Positions 43,729-53,930 of a DNA stretch of 64,000 nucleotides are shown here, piece by piece. The DNA is from Undibacterium_A arcticum (GTDB taxonomy: Bacteria > Pseudomonadota > Gammaproteobacteria > Burkholderiales > Burkholderiaceae_D), in assembly GCF_042660705.1 (NCBI RefSeq), contig NZ_JBHSUQ010000001.1; one strand, given 5' to 3'. Under the pieces are notes generated by a model. That model made no database searches, had not been told where the DNA came from, and saw only the letters and a program-made list of their open reading frames with translations. The translations under genes and the position numbers were made by a program. Each line of letters begins with the position of its first letter. The stretch's first letter is position 1.

Positions 43729-44660
43729 CGATGCACATTCTCGATCCGATGCAAACCGCGCAGGCCCTGCCCTACGCAAACCTGGTGCCGGCGATCGCGC
43801 AGGCCGCGCGCGAACTGGCCAGCGGTCAGATCCGCGCGCCGGAGCGGCAGGTGGTGCCGATCGATCAGGCCAGCGTGCTGCTCAGCATGCCGGCGCTCGG
43901 TCCCGATATCAGCGTCACCAAGCTCATCACGGTGCACGCCAACAATGCACAACATGGTTTGCCGGTGATTCAGGGCGAGGTGGTGGTGTTCGATACCGCC
44001 AGCGGTCGCCGCCTGGCGCTACTGGATGGACCGACGGTCACCGCGCGCCGCACCGCCGCCGTGACACTGCTGGGTATCGCGACGCTGGCGCCGCGCAAAC
44101 CGGCGTCGGCGCTGTTGATCGGTACCGGTGCGCAAGCCGCGGCGCATGTCGATGCGCTGGTTGAATTCTTTGGCGTGACCCAGTTCTGGAGCGCGGCGCG
44201 TGACATCGGCAAGGCGCAGCAATTTTGCGACGCGCTGCGCCTGCGCCATCCGCACTGCGGCGCGACGGCGCTGGCGATGGCGACGCTGGCCACCGATCTG
44301 CCGGCGACCGACGTCGTGATCGCGCTGACCACCTCTAAGACCGCAGTGATTCCGGCGCACATCGCACCCGACACGCTGGCGGTCGGCGTCGGCGCATTCA
44401 AGCCGGACATGGTGGAATTTCCGGCAGCATTGCTGCACAGTCGGCAGATCGTGGTCGATGATCTGGCCGGTGCGCAGCATGAGGCCGGCGACTTAATCCA
44501 GGCCGGCATCGACTGGTCGCAGGTGCGCGACTTGGCCGCGATGCTGGATCAGCCACCGCCGACCGGTGCCGGGATCCTGCCGGTGTTTAAAACGGTCGGC
44601 CAGGCGGCGTGGGATCTGGCCGCGGCGCGCGTCGCGGTGGCGGCGTTAGGCTTGCGCTGA
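43725..44660 (+). CDS. Delta-1-pyrroline-2-carboxylate reductase (ornithine cyclodeaminase/mu-crystallin family)
   Basis: 311 residues. The N-terminal dimerisation region and the Rossmann motif ALLIGTGAQAAAHVDAL (about residues 127-143) are typical of the OCD/mu-crystallin family; TVTARRTAAVTLLG and VGVGAFKPDMVEF are conserved family stretches. Paired with the dehydratase it would complete trans-3-hydroxy-L-proline to L-proline, using NAD(P)H. Ornithine cyclodeaminase proper would be the alternative, but the neighbour makes the reductase more likely. Start at 43725 or 43731. Confidence 0.87.
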   Translation: MTMHILDPMQTAQALPYANLVPAIAQAARELASGQIRAPERQVVPIDQASVLLSMPALGPDISVTKLITVHANNAQHGLPVIQGEVVVFDTASGRRLALLDGPTVTARRTAAVTLLGIATLAPRKPASALLIGTGAQAAAHVDALVEFFGVTQFWSAARDIGKAQQFCDALRLRHPHCGATALAMATLATDLPATDVVIALTTSKTAVIPAHIAPDTLAVGVGAFKPDMVEFPAALLHSRQIVVDDLAGAQHEAGDLIQAGIDWSQVRDLAAMLDQPPPTGAGILPVFKTVGQAAWDLAAARVAVAALGLR

Positions 44661-44769
44661 CTCTCGGCGGAACAGATACTCCAATCACGATGGATGATTA
44701 CCGCAATTAAACGGCGGCATTTCAACATACTCCAACCGTTATGAAAAAATGTTACAGCGCGGTCGCCGT

Positions 44770-44828
44770 GGGATAGGTGCAACCCATCGCCCATCGAACT
44801 CGAGAGATGGGTTGCACCCATCCTATCA
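44770..44828. repeat. REP-like palindrome
   Basis: GGTGCAACCCATC (44776-44788) and GATGGGTTGCACC (44806-44818) are exact reverse complements; the flanks GGATA and ATCCTATC extend the symmetry imperfectly. The GATGGGTTGCACCCATCCTA wording resembles the common extragenic GTAGGATGGGT palindromes of proteobacteria. Confidence 0.7.
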
Positions 44829-44932
44829 GTGCATATGGCCCGCGTCTAATTGATCGGCGATATACTCCTTATGGAGATGGCTATCTCCGCATATAAATTG
44901 CGGACTTATTCGATATACTCTACATTAGTGTG

Positions 44933-44968
44933 AAAAAAGGCGGGAATCCGAAGATTCCCGCCTTTTTT
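44933..44968. terminator. Very strong bidirectional terminator
   Basis: Sixteen-bp perfect stem with A-tract left and T-tract right (44933-44948 with 44953-44968) and a CGAA tetraloop. It serves the convergent reductase (+) and aminotransferase (-) genes. Confidence 0.95.
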
Positions 44969-45002
44969 CATGCGCTTGCAAGTGCGCGCCCAGCGCCGTT
45001 GT

Positions 45003-46195
45003 TTACACCTTGGTTGCCAGCAATTTGCCGAGCTTGGCGATCCCTTCGCGGATTTTCTCCGGCGGCACCGTCACAAAACTCAGGCGCAGCGTGTTCGATT
45101 CCGGCGCGTTCGCGTAGAACGGTGCGCCCGGTACGAAGGCGACGTGTTGCGCCAGCGCTTCATCCAGCAGTTTCATGCTGTCGATGTGCTTGGGCAGCGT
45201 GACCCAGATGAACATGCCGCCTTCCGGCTTGGTCCAGCTGACCGATGCCGGGAAATGCTCCGCCATCGCGTCCAGCATGACCTGACACTGGTTGCCGTAC
45301 AGCGCGCTGATGGTCGGGATATGGGTGTCGAGGAAGCCGTCCTTGATCACCTGATACACCACCATTTGCGTCAGTTGCGCGGTGTGCAGATCAGCGGCCT
45401 GCTTGGCCAGTTCCAGCCGGCGCAGCAGCGGCAGCGGTGCCACCACGTAACCGAGGCGGATGCCCGGCGTCAGCACCTTGGAGAACGAACCCATGTAAAT
45501 CACGCCGGCCGGATTCATCGCCAGCATCTTCGGCGCCGGAGCGCCGCGGTAGCTGAGCGCGCCGTATGGATCGTCCTCGATCAACGGCAGGCCAAGGCGG
45601 GCGCAGGTTTCGACCAGTTCGACGCGGCGCGCGATGGACAGGCTGCGGCCGGTCGGGTTCTGGAAATTCGGTAATGCATACAGCATGCGCGCACCCTCGG
45701 CGACCGTGGCGACCGATTGCGGTACCAGGCCATCATCGTCGGTATCGACCGAGACGAACTCTGGCCGGTACACCGAAAACGCCTGCAGGGCACCCAGATA
45801 GCTCGGCGTCTCAACCAGCACGCGACTGCCTTCATCGATCAGCACCTTGCCCAGCAGATCCAGCGCCTGTTGCGAACCCGACGTCATCAAGACCTGTTCC
45901 GGCATAATTTTGACGCCGCCGGTCGACAAGGAATTGGCAATCCATTCGCGCAGCGGACCGTAACCATCGGTCGGGCCGTATTGCAACGCGACCTTGCCTT
46001 GCAGCGTCAGCACCTGGTCGAACGCGGCCTTCATCTGCTCGACCGGGAAAGTCGCGGGCGACGGCAGGCCGCCGGCAAACGAAATGACTTCCGGACGCTG
46101 GGTGATCTTCAGGATTTCACGGATGAACGAACTTTGGAGCTGCTCAGCGCGCTGCGCAAAATGCCACTGGATCGGGGATGGATTTCAATTTTCAT
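45003..46195 (-). pseudogene. PLP-dependent aminotransferase (2-aminoadipate/MocR-type fold), frameshifted near the start
   Basis: The main frame carries GPTDGYGPLREWI, MTSGSQQALDLLGKVL, PNFQNPTGRSLS and the PLP lysine in GSFSKVLTPGIRLGY. The normal N terminus, MKIEIHPRS then QWHFAQRAEQLQSSFIREIL, is split: the ATG at 46195 begins in another frame and one C is missing near 46169-46170 (minus strand CC instead of CCC). Repaired, the protein is about 397 residues, a fold-type I enzyme of the 2-aminoadipate/aromatic aminotransferase group. It lacks the GntR HTH of MocR. It is followed upstream by a RidA gene on the same strand, a frequent partner that removes reactive enamines. Confidence 0.87.
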
Positions 46196-46359
46196 GCTGT
46201 TCTCTTGCCTCTTAGTCGCTTGGTCAAACACTGGAATCGGGCCGCTTGTGGCCACCGTTAAAAAGAACGGCATTGGGTAAATGCCGCCTTCAGTTTTGTT
46301 CATTACTTCATTACTTCTTGTGCATCAATTGCCGTCAATTAATTGCTGTCACGCGACGC

Positions 46360-46816
46360 TCAGGCTATTTCGGCGATCAATTCGATCTCGACGCAGCCGC
46401 CCATCGGGATCTGCGCGACGCCGAAAGCCGAACGTGCATGCTTGCCGGCGTCGCCGAAGATTTCGCCGAGCAGTTCGGATGCACCGTTGGTGACCAGATG
46501 CTGCTCGGTGAAGTCGCCGGTCGAATTGACCAGGCTCATCACCTTGACGATACGCTTGATGCGATTCAGGTCGCCACCGCAGGCTGCCTGCAGGGTCGCG
46601 ATCAGGTCGACCGCGACCGAACGTGCCGCTGCCTTGCCTTCTTCTGTCGTGATGTTCTTGCCCAACTGGCCGACCCAGACCTTGCCATCCTTCTTGGCGA
46701 TGTGGCCGGACAGGAACACGGTGTTGCCGGTCTGCGCGTACATCACGTAGGCGGCGGCCGGCGCCGGCACGGCGGGCAGTTCGATATTGAGCGCTTCGAG
46801 TTTCGTAAAAAGACAT
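46360..46816 (-). pseudogene. RidA-family enamine/imine deaminase, frameshifted at its start
   Basis: The frame reads LEALNIELPAVPAPAAAYVMYAQTG, then TVFLSGHIAKKDGKVWVGQLG, GDLNRIKRIVKVMSLVNST and IPMGGCVEIELIAEIA, the RidA/YjgF pattern, though without the canonical Arg of C-R-V. The matching ATG (46816, MSFYE) is two bases out of frame; two more A in the run (plus-strand TTT 46801-46803) give MSFYEKLEALN and a 152-residue protein. It lies upstream of the aminotransferase and likely detoxifies 2-aminoacrylate-like intermediates. Confidence 0.85.
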
Positions 46817-47559
46817 GGGATATCCAGAAAAAATGCCGTAATGGCGATACATTGGGTGCAACTTTGTTGTTGGTTACCGGAATCGAGCAGTTTTGCAAAA
46901 AAACAAAACTTTGGACCAATTGCATATTGTACGACTTGAGAAGACCTTTGACACCCAGCAGAATGGCAATTGAGCGTTCCGGCCATGTGAAAGATGGATC
47001 CTTTTTTGTCAAGCAGCGATGTCGACCTGCGCCGGATTGCAATCCGCCGCCCGTTTGCCACCACCGCGACGACCGCCAGCGCGAGACCAGGATGTTCCTC
47101 ATTTCCAGAGATTCTCCGGTGATCAGCGCGGCGCCGGTTTAACGTACTTTGTGTTCCATTTTCTGAGACGAGCCCAATCAGCCCGGCACAACAATCCGGG
47201 ACCAAAAACAAGCCAAGCACACGGGAACACGCTGCATTTAATTGCTATGTGCAATTGCTTTTTGGAAGCAAAGCTAGCGCAACGAAGATAAGGACACAGC
47301 AGGATGAATGAACAACAGGATGAATTACAGGACGAATGCAACACGCGCTGTCAACCGCTGAAATATGCGCGTCCGCTGCTTGATACCGTAGAGCGGTATT
47401 CGGGAGGCCGCCAACGGCGAACTCCCGAACACCTTCGATGCAGTTTGGATGTGCGCATGAGCCCTCAGGCCACGCGGCACCTTCTACAACATCAGCAACT
47501 TATGCAGTTGCCCAACACGACGTCAATGCTTTTATGTCAAGTATCGTGTTTTACTTCGA
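46817..47559. other. Intergenic region, 740 bases
   Basis: No convincing gene. Several short open frames (for example 47304-47684 +) lack recognisable products and good ribosome sites. The segment 47080-47160 may be remnant coding sequence but I could not name it. Both neighbours are on the minus strand. Confidence 0.4.
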
Positions 47560-48645
47560 TCACTTGGAAGGCAATTTGCCAGCCACACCTTCGACGTAAT
47601 AGTCCATTTTGTTCAATGCTTCGTCAGTCATCGGACCTTTTTCGAGGCGGACTTTGCCTTCGTTATCCTTCACTGGCGCGGTAAATGGCATCAATTTTCC
47701 AGCGACGATTTCCGCTTCTTTGCCCTGGACAAACACTTTGACGTCGTTCGGCACCGATGGGCCATAGTTGTCTAGCGAAACCATGCCGTCTTTGATCCCG
47801 CCCCAGACGCTGGTTGGCTTCCATTTGTTGTCCAATACAGCCTGCGTTTGCTTGATGTAGTAATCGCCCCAGTGATGCGTGACTGAAGCAAGCTGTGCCT
47901 TGGGACCGAATTTTTTCATGTCCGAGTGGTAGGCAATCGCGTATTTACCCTTTTCTTGTGCCGCTTGCACAATCGCGGTGGAATCGGTGTGGTTGGTCAC
48001 CACTTCTGCGCCCTGGCCCATCAGCGTCAACGCGGCATCGCGTTCCTTGCCTGGATCGTACCAGCTGTTGACCCAAATTACCTTGACTTCGGCTTTCGGA
48101 TTCACGCTGCGCATACCCAGCGTGAAGGCATTAATCCCTTGCAGCACTTCCGGAATCGGGAATGCTGCAACGTAACCAGCCACATTGCCTTTGCTCATCT
48201 TCGCAGCCAACACGCCAGCCAGGTAACGGCCTTCGTAGAAACGGGCATTCGCATTGGCGACGTTAGGGGCCGTTTTGTATCCCGTCAAATGAATGAATTT
48301 GACGTCAGGAAACTGTTTCGCGACTTTCAGGGTCGGGTTCATGTAGCCGAACGAAGTCGTGATGATCAGCTTGTTGCCTTGCTGTGCCAAGTCTCGGATC
48401 ACGCGCTCGGCATCGGCGCCTTCAGGCACGTCTTCGACCACCTTGGTTTTAATCTTGTCGCCGAAATGCTTGACCATTTCTTTGCGACCGATATCGTGTT
48501 GCGTAGTCCAACCGGCTTCACCGATCGGACTAACATAGACGAAACCAACACCCAGCGGCTCTGCAGCAGATGCTACCGGGGACATTGCGATAGCAGGCAG
48601 CAAACTGATTGCATATAAAGCATCGCGCATGATGTTTTTAGACAT
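47560..48645 (-). CDS. BMP-family nucleoside/purine ABC transporter binding protein
   Basis: 361 residues. Signal peptide (hydrophobic 10-26, ending ASAAE) followed by GVGFVYVSPIGEAGWTTQHDIGR, TTSFGYMNPTLKVAKQFPDVKFIHLTGY and GYVAAFPIPEVLQGINAFTLGMR, which define the Bmp/Med/PnrA group of periplasmic receptors for nucleosides and purines. It is the last gene of the transporter operon (ATPase, two permeases, receptor) and lies 256 bases after permease 2. A good AGAGGA site precedes the ATG at 48645. Confidence 0.94.
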   Translation of the reverse strand: MSKNIMRDALYAISLLPAIAMSPVASAAEPLGVGFVYVSPIGEAGWTTQHDIGRKEMVKHFGDKIKTKVVEDVPEGADAERVIRDLAQQGNKLIITTSFGYMNPTLKVAKQFPDVKFIHLTGYKTAPNVANANARFYEGRYLAGVLAAKMSKGNVAGYVAAFPIPEVLQGINAFTLGMRSVNPKAEVKVIWVNSWYDPGKERDAALTLMGQGAEVVTNHTDSTAIVQAAQEKGKYAIAYHSDMKKFGPKAQLASVTHHWGDYYIKQTQAVLDNKWKPTSVWGGIKDGMVSLDNYGPSVPNDVKVFVQGKEAEIVAGKLMPFTAPVKDNEGKVRLEKGPMTDEALNKMDYYVEGVAGKLPSK

Positions 48646-48901
48646 TATTTTCCTCTACGTGTAACTCCCACTCGCATAAAAATGGACCGAGCAATACGCC
48701 GCGTGGGATAAGCGGCAGATTATGGATGCCAACGGCCAGGCAACCCGATCCAAGTCACTCACAGCTTCACAGCACAAGGCGGCAGCCTTGAACCGATCGA
48801 ACAAGCCAATCTATGTTAAACCTGCAGCGTCAGCGCGGGCACGGCCAGAGTTTACTTCCCGCTGCGCCGACGCTGATCCATCACCTAAATAGTACTGAGA
48901 A

Positions 48902-49816
48902 TCAGCTATTTGGATTGAATGGCTTACCCAGAGAGGCCGGTATATTCAGCTTGATCCAATTCGCATTGCGGGAAATCAGCACCAGCACCACGATCGTCGC
49001 CAAGTACGGCAACATCGACAGCAACTGCGACGCGATAGGCACCCCTTCACCTTGCATGTAGAAGGTCAAAATGGTCACGCCACCAAACAAGTAGGCACCG
49101 GCCATCACGCGTGCTGGACGCCAGGTCGCAAACGTCACCAGTGCCAGTGCAATCCAGCCTCGCCCTGCCACCATGCCTTCAACCCATTGCGGCGTATACA
49201 CCAGCGACAGGAAAGAGCCGGCCAGCCCGCAGCAGGCGCCACCGAACAGCAACGCAGCCAGGCGGATCAGGCGCACGTTATAGCCCAGCGAATGTGCTGA
49301 GGATGGAGATTCGCCAACCGCGCGCAAAATCAGGCCAGCACGGCTGCGGTACAGGAACCAGATAATGGCAGCGCATAACAACATCGAGAAATACACCATC
49401 GGATGCTGCTTGAACAACGCCGTACCTAACGGAATGTCTTGCAGCAAGGGAATGCCGAACTTGCCGTTTTGCAGGCTGTTACCCACATAATTGATGCCGA
49501 TATAGGCCGAAGCCCCGGTACCGAACAAAGACAGCGCCAGACCAGTCGCCACCTGACTGGTGCCCAGCCAGACTGTCAGCCAGGCAAAAAATCCCGCCAG
49601 CACCATGCCGGAACAAGCACCTGCCATCAAGCCAACAGTCACGCTGCCGGTATGGATGGTGGTAGCAAAACCGACAATCGCGGCGACCAGCATCATGCCC
49701 TCGGCACCGAGATTCACCACCCCGGATTTTTCGTTAATCAACAAACCGAAGGCCGCCAGCATCAAGGGCGTACCTGCATTGATGGATGCAGCAATCAGTG
49801 GTGCGAAGGAGTCCAT
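48902..49816 (-). CDS. ABC transporter permease 2, nucleoside type
   Basis: 304 residues with 8-9 hydrophobic segments and the BPD_transp_2 motif around RAVGESPSSAHSLGYNVRLIRLAAL. The start MDSFAPLIAASINAGTPLMLAAFG is typical of the second permease of BMP-linked nucleoside transporters. Its ATG overlaps the TAA of the restored permease 1 frame (TAATG). It forms the membrane channel together with permease 1. Confidence 0.93.
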   Translation of the reverse strand: MDSFAPLIAASINAGTPLMLAAFGLLINEKSGVVNLGAEGMMLVAAIVGFATTIHTGSVTVGLMAGACSGMVLAGFFAWLTVWLGTSQVATGLALSLFGTGASAYIGINYVGNSLQNGKFGIPLLQDIPLGTALFKQHPMVYFSMLLCAAIIWFLYRSRAGLILRAVGESPSSAHSLGYNVRLIRLAALLFGGACCGLAGSFLSLVYTPQWVEGMVAGRGWIALALVTFATWRPARVMAGAYLFGGVTILTFYMQGEGVPIASQLLSMLPYLATIVVLVLISRNANWIKLNIPASLGKPFNPNS

Positions 49817-50909
49817 TATTTGCTCCCGAGAAGTTTGAATTGATCATGGAGCCGCTCCAACGAAGTTTGTAGTTGATCAGAACATCACAGGCCAGCAGCG
49901 AAAACAGCAGAATCCCCTGGAACACGCCAGTGATGGCGCTCGGCATTCCCAGGCGCGATTGCGACAGTTCGCCACCGATATAGAACAAGGCCATGATGAA
50001 GCTCGAAAATATGACGCCAATTGGATGCAAGCGACCGACATAAGCCACGATGATGGCGGCGAAGCCGTAACCGGGTGACACCGACGGCGTCAATTGACCA
50101 ATCGGGCCCAACACTTCGCAGACACCGGCCAGACCGGACAACGCGCCACAAATCATCAGCGACATCCAGAGCGACTTGCGGGAAGAAAAACCGGCATAAC
50201 GTGCCGCCCTTGGCGCCATGCCGCCCACTTGCAGACGGAAACCGGCAAGACTTTTCGACATGAACAGCCAGCCGGCCAACGACACTAATAGTGCCAGCAG
50301 GATACCGAAATGCAAGCGGGAGCCTTCCAATAGGATGGGCAGCAAAAACCCCTCGGAAAACATCTTCGACTGTGGGAAGTTGAAACCCTCAGGATCCCTG
50401 AGCACGCCGTGTACCAGATAGCTCAACAGCAGTTGCGCCACGTACACCAGCATCAGGGAGACCAGAATCTCATTGGCATTAAAGCGATCGCGCAGGAAAG
50501 CCGTAATGGCAGCCCAAGCCATGCCGCCCAACATGCCGGCCAGCAGCACCACGCCAATCATCAAGGGGCCACCGCCGCTGCCGTTATCGAAGAACAAACC
50601 GGCAGCGCCTCCGGTAATCGCACCGACTACCAACTGCCCTTCGGCACCAATATTGAACACATTGGCACGAAAACAGATCGCTAGCCCAACGGAGATCAGC
50701 AATAGCGGAGCGACTTTGACCCCGACCTCGGACCATCCGTGCAAATCCTTGATCGGTTCCAGGAAAAACACCGCCAAGCCGGTCAGCGGATCTTTACCCA
50801 GAATGGCGAACAGGATGGCACCACATAGCACCGTCAACAATACAGCCAACACTGGCGACATCCACGACATGACAGCGGATGGATTGGCACGCGCCTCTAG
50901 CTTAAACAT
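49816..50909 (-). pseudogene. ABC transporter permease 1, nucleoside type, frameshifted at the 3' end
   Basis: About 360 residues with multiple membrane helices and the family motif PLLLISVGLAICFRANVFNIGAEGQ. The open frame ends at 49734, deep inside permease 2. One missing T (minus strand CGTTGG where CGTTTGG is expected, plus-strand AA at 49859-49860) would give LERLHDQFKLLGSK and a TAA at 49816 that overlaps the next ATG as TAATG. This neat overlap strongly supports the repaired frame. The deletion only changes the last 15 residues, so function may survive. Its start overlaps the end of the ATPase gene by 8 bases. Confidence 0.9.
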
Positions 50910-52440
50910 TGGCTGCCCTCTTGGTTGTGATTGGTGTGACGGTGGTATCGGTCCACATGCCGCTCATCCATTGACCGATCTGGTCGATGGTGGCATCCGA
51001 AGCTTTGACGGACGGTGACAAACGGCCTTTTGCGATGACAACCAGGCGATCCGAGATTTCAAACAATTCGTCCAACTCCTCTGAAATGATGAGCAAGGCA
51101 CACCCGGCATCGCGCAACGCAACCAGTTCCGCGCGGATTTGTGCACTTGCACCGACGTCGACCCCCCATGTCGGCTGCGCCACAATCAGCACTTTCGGCC
51201 CACGCATGACTTCACGGCCGACGATGTATTTCTGTAAATTCCCACCGGACAAACTGCGCGCAGCGGCATGCGGCCCGCCGGCCTTCACATTGAAACGCGC
51301 GATCACGTCAGCCGCCATCTTGACGATCGCGTTGTTTGACAAAACCATGGCGGATGGTGGCGCTGGTTTGGTGTGTCAACAGGATGTTGTTGGCCAAAGA
51401 CATTTCAGGCACCGCACCGCGCCCCAGCCGCTCTTCCGGCACGAAACCCAGACCGCGGGCACGTCGCCGACCCGGACCAAAATGGCCAACCCGCTCGCCC
51501 TGCAGCAAAATCATGTCGGGTTTGGCACGCTGGTCCTCGCCAGACAAGGCGGCCAGCAATTCCTGCTGACCGTTGCCGGAGACGCCGGCAACGCCGAGGA
51601 TCTCGCCGGCACGCAACTCGAAATTGATGCCGGACAGTTCGGTCGCAAACGGATGACTCTTGGCCAAGGACAGGTTTTTCACTGCCAGCAGGGTTTCGCC
51701 GGGCGAACGCAGCACGTGCTTGATGGCTGGCGGCTCGGCTCCGATCATCAAGCGCGACAAACTGGAGGCGGTTTCTTCCCGTGGATCACAGACCCCGGTA
51801 TTTTTCCCGGCCCGCACTACAGTGCAGGTGTGGCACAGCGCCCGGATTTCATCGAGTTTGTGGCTGATGTACAGAATGCTGCAGCCTTCGGAAGCCAGCT
51901 TGCGCAAGGTTTCGAACAGCTTCTCGACCGCTTGCGGCGTCAGCACCGAAGTCGGCTCATCCAGAATCAGCAGCTGCGGCTTGGCCAGCAGGGCGCGCAC
52001 AATTTCCACCCGTTGGCATTCGCCGACTGACAGGGTATGCACATGGCGCTGCGGTTCCAGCTCCAGGCCATATTGCTCGGCCGTGTTCGAGATGCGCTTT
52101 GCCAGTTCGTCTAGCTTGGTGTCCTGCGGCAGGCCGAGCGCGATGTTTCGGCCACGGTCAGCGTATCGAACAGGGAAAAATGCTGGAACACCATCGCGAT
52201 ACCCAGCTCTCGGGCAGCGGAGGGATTGGCAATATGGACTTCCTTGCCATTCCAGATCACCTTGCCGGCGTCCGGTTTGACCGAGCCGTAGATGATTTTC
52301 ATCAGGGTCGATTTGCCGGCGCCGTTTTCTCCTAACACGGCGTGGATTTCACCTGGCTTGACGGTTAAGTTGATGCCATCGTTAGCGACGACCGATGGAT
52401 AGCGTTTGGTGATGCTATGAAGTTCTAGGCGGTTTGTCAT
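50902..52440 (-). pseudogene. ABC transporter ATP-binding protein (double NBD, nucleoside type), two frameshifts
   Basis: Three frames on one strand together make a two-domain ATPase of about 512 residues, as in XylG/RbsA-like and BMP-linked ATPases. Piece 1 holds Walker A GENGAGKST and ends near 52146. Piece 2 holds LSVGECQRVEIVRALL, Walker B LLILDEPTSVLTP and the second NBD start. Piece 3 holds LSGGNLQKYIVGREV and the last Walker region. The first break lacks one A (plus-strand TTT 52146-52148; repaired AENIALGLPQ). The second lacks two A (plus-strand TTT 51335-51337; repaired FVKNNAIVKM). With both breaks real, no functional ATPase could be made and import would fail. Confidence 0.9.
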
Positions 52441-53012
52441 TGTCTCGTTTATTTTGCATATAGAAAATATATTATTTTTGTATTTTTAACATACAGGAAA
52501 GCGAGCCTTGGACATATCTACAGCGCGACATGCCAATATACAAATCTGAATATATGATGCATTTTTACAAACAAGGCATCAAACCGCCTTCCATGCAGAT
52601 GATTAAAGCTACACCAAACACGCGCTTCAAGCATCAACAACTGCAATTTCCATTGCTAACGCCATGCATTTGCCATGAAAAACAAATTGTGTACAGCACA
52701 CGTGCGGATCAGGGCGCGTCAGAGTCGCAAAAAACAACACAACCAGCTTGATTTTAATGTGCACAAAAGCAATTCAAAAGAATGATTTATAGTACTAAAT
52801 CCAAGCAAAAATCGGTATTTTTCCGATTTACGTCTAGGTAACTTGGAATTGTTGCCATATGGAAATTTGAATTATACGTTCCAACATATAACTAGTATTA
52901 TCCAGGAAGGCATACCAATGGATTCAGCTTCTCACATACTTCAGTCGCCATCTATGTCTCAGGCATCCTTTTCCCACATGTCGAATAATTAAAATATTCT
53001 AGGAGTCCGTTA
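52441..53012. promoter_or_regulatory. Divergent regulatory region, transporter operon / Tsx-like channel
   Basis: 570 unusually AT-rich bases with no credible gene (the open frame at 52530-52751 has no ribosome site). It must contain both promoters. No operator was identified with confidence. Confidence 0.55.
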
Positions 53013-53930
53013 ATGTCCCGTAATGCCACAGTATTGAAACAACTTTGCCTAGCCGTCGCCATGACTTGCGCTGCTGGCGCGCACGCTGCCGATTGGAGCG
53101 ATACTTCGATCAGCTATCGCTATATTAAGAAAGAAAGCGCATTCGTTACCGATGCAAACAACAACAAGGTTGACGTAGCCAAGCAAATCCTATCGCTGAG
53201 CCATATCAGCGGTTACAAATACGGCAGCAATTTCTTCAACATCGACGTCCTGAAATCCGACAGCAATAATCCGGCAAATAACGGCGATGGCAGTCCGTTT
53301 GGCAACGGACCGGGCACCAATTCCGGTGCGCAGGAAGTGTTTGCCATTTACCGCCACGACCTAAGCCTGAGCGCTGTGTCCGGCACCAGCCTGAAATACG
53401 GCGCGGTCAAGGATGTCACCCTGACTGCCGGCTTTAATGCGGGCTCCAAAAATGACTTCAACGGCGCGTCACCCCTCGCGCTGGTGATTGGGCCAACCGT
53501 GCAATTCGCACTGCCAGCCGGCTTCGTGAACGTCGGCCTGCAAGCCTACAAAGAAAGCAATAACAGTACTATTTCCAATTCTATCTTCCACGAAGGCGCG
53601 CACCAGAGCTTCAAGACTGCGCCTCAGTTGAATGTGGTCTGGGGCGTCCCATTCAACGCCGGCATCCCGGCTAACTTTAAAGGTTTTCTGACTGTTACCG
53701 GCAGCAAAGGCAGAGGAACCCCTCACGGTGACGAAACCAAGACAGAAACCCTGCTGGATGCGATGGTGATGTTCGATCTCGGCTCGCTAGCCGGCAAAAA
53801 AGATACTTTCTATGCAGGCGTCGGCTACCGCTACTGGAAAAATAAATTCGGTAACGATGAGTCATTGAACGCCAACAACAAAGCTGGGCATATTTCCGCC
53901 CCGTTCGCGCAAGTCGAAGCGCACTTCTAA
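53013..53930 (+). CDS. Tsx-like outer-membrane channel
   Basis: 305 residues, signal peptide (hydrophobic 8-22, cleavage AHAAD). The mature part has the alternating, aromatic-rich strands of a 12-strand barrel (DTSISYRYIKKESAF, ISGYKYGSNFFNIDVLKSDS, FYAGVGYRYWKNKFGND) and ends in Phe (QVEAHF), the classic outer-membrane sorting signal. Resemblance to nucleoside-specific channel Tsx plus its position between a nucleoside ABC transporter and xdhABC support a nucleoside/purine porin. It is followed by a strong terminator. Confidence 0.88.
   Translation: MSRNATVLKQLCLAVAMTCAAGAHAADWSDTSISYRYIKKESAFVTDANNNKVDVAKQILSLSHISGYKYGSNFFNIDVLKSDSNNPANNGDGSPFGNGPGTNSGAQEVFAIYRHDLSLSAVSGTSLKYGAVKDVTLTAGFNAGSKNDFNGASPLALVIGPTVQFALPAGFVNVGLQAYKESNNSTISNSIFHEGAHQSFKTAPQLNVVWGVPFNAGIPANFKGFLTVTGSKGRGTPHGDETKTETLLDAMVMFDLGSLAGKKDTFYAGVGYRYWKNKFGNDESLNANNKAGHISAPFAQVEAHF

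Larger units (their letters stand above)
44661..45002. other. Intergenic region with REP-like palindrome and terminator
   Basis: About 340 bases between convergent genes. It holds a dispersed-repeat-like palindrome at 44770-44828 and a strong terminator at 44933-44968. No gene seen. Confidence 0.5.

Noticed and set aside
47020..47160. Possible remnant of a GntR/MocR regulator upstream of ridA
   Set aside because: I could not align a recognisable winged-helix motif in any frame.
47304..47684. 126-codon frame left of the BMP gene
   Set aside because: It runs into the 3' end of the BMP gene on the opposite strand and has no recognisable domain.
52530..52751. 73-codon open frame in the divergent regulatory region
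   Set aside because: No ribosome site or recognisable product; AT-rich promoter-like DNA.
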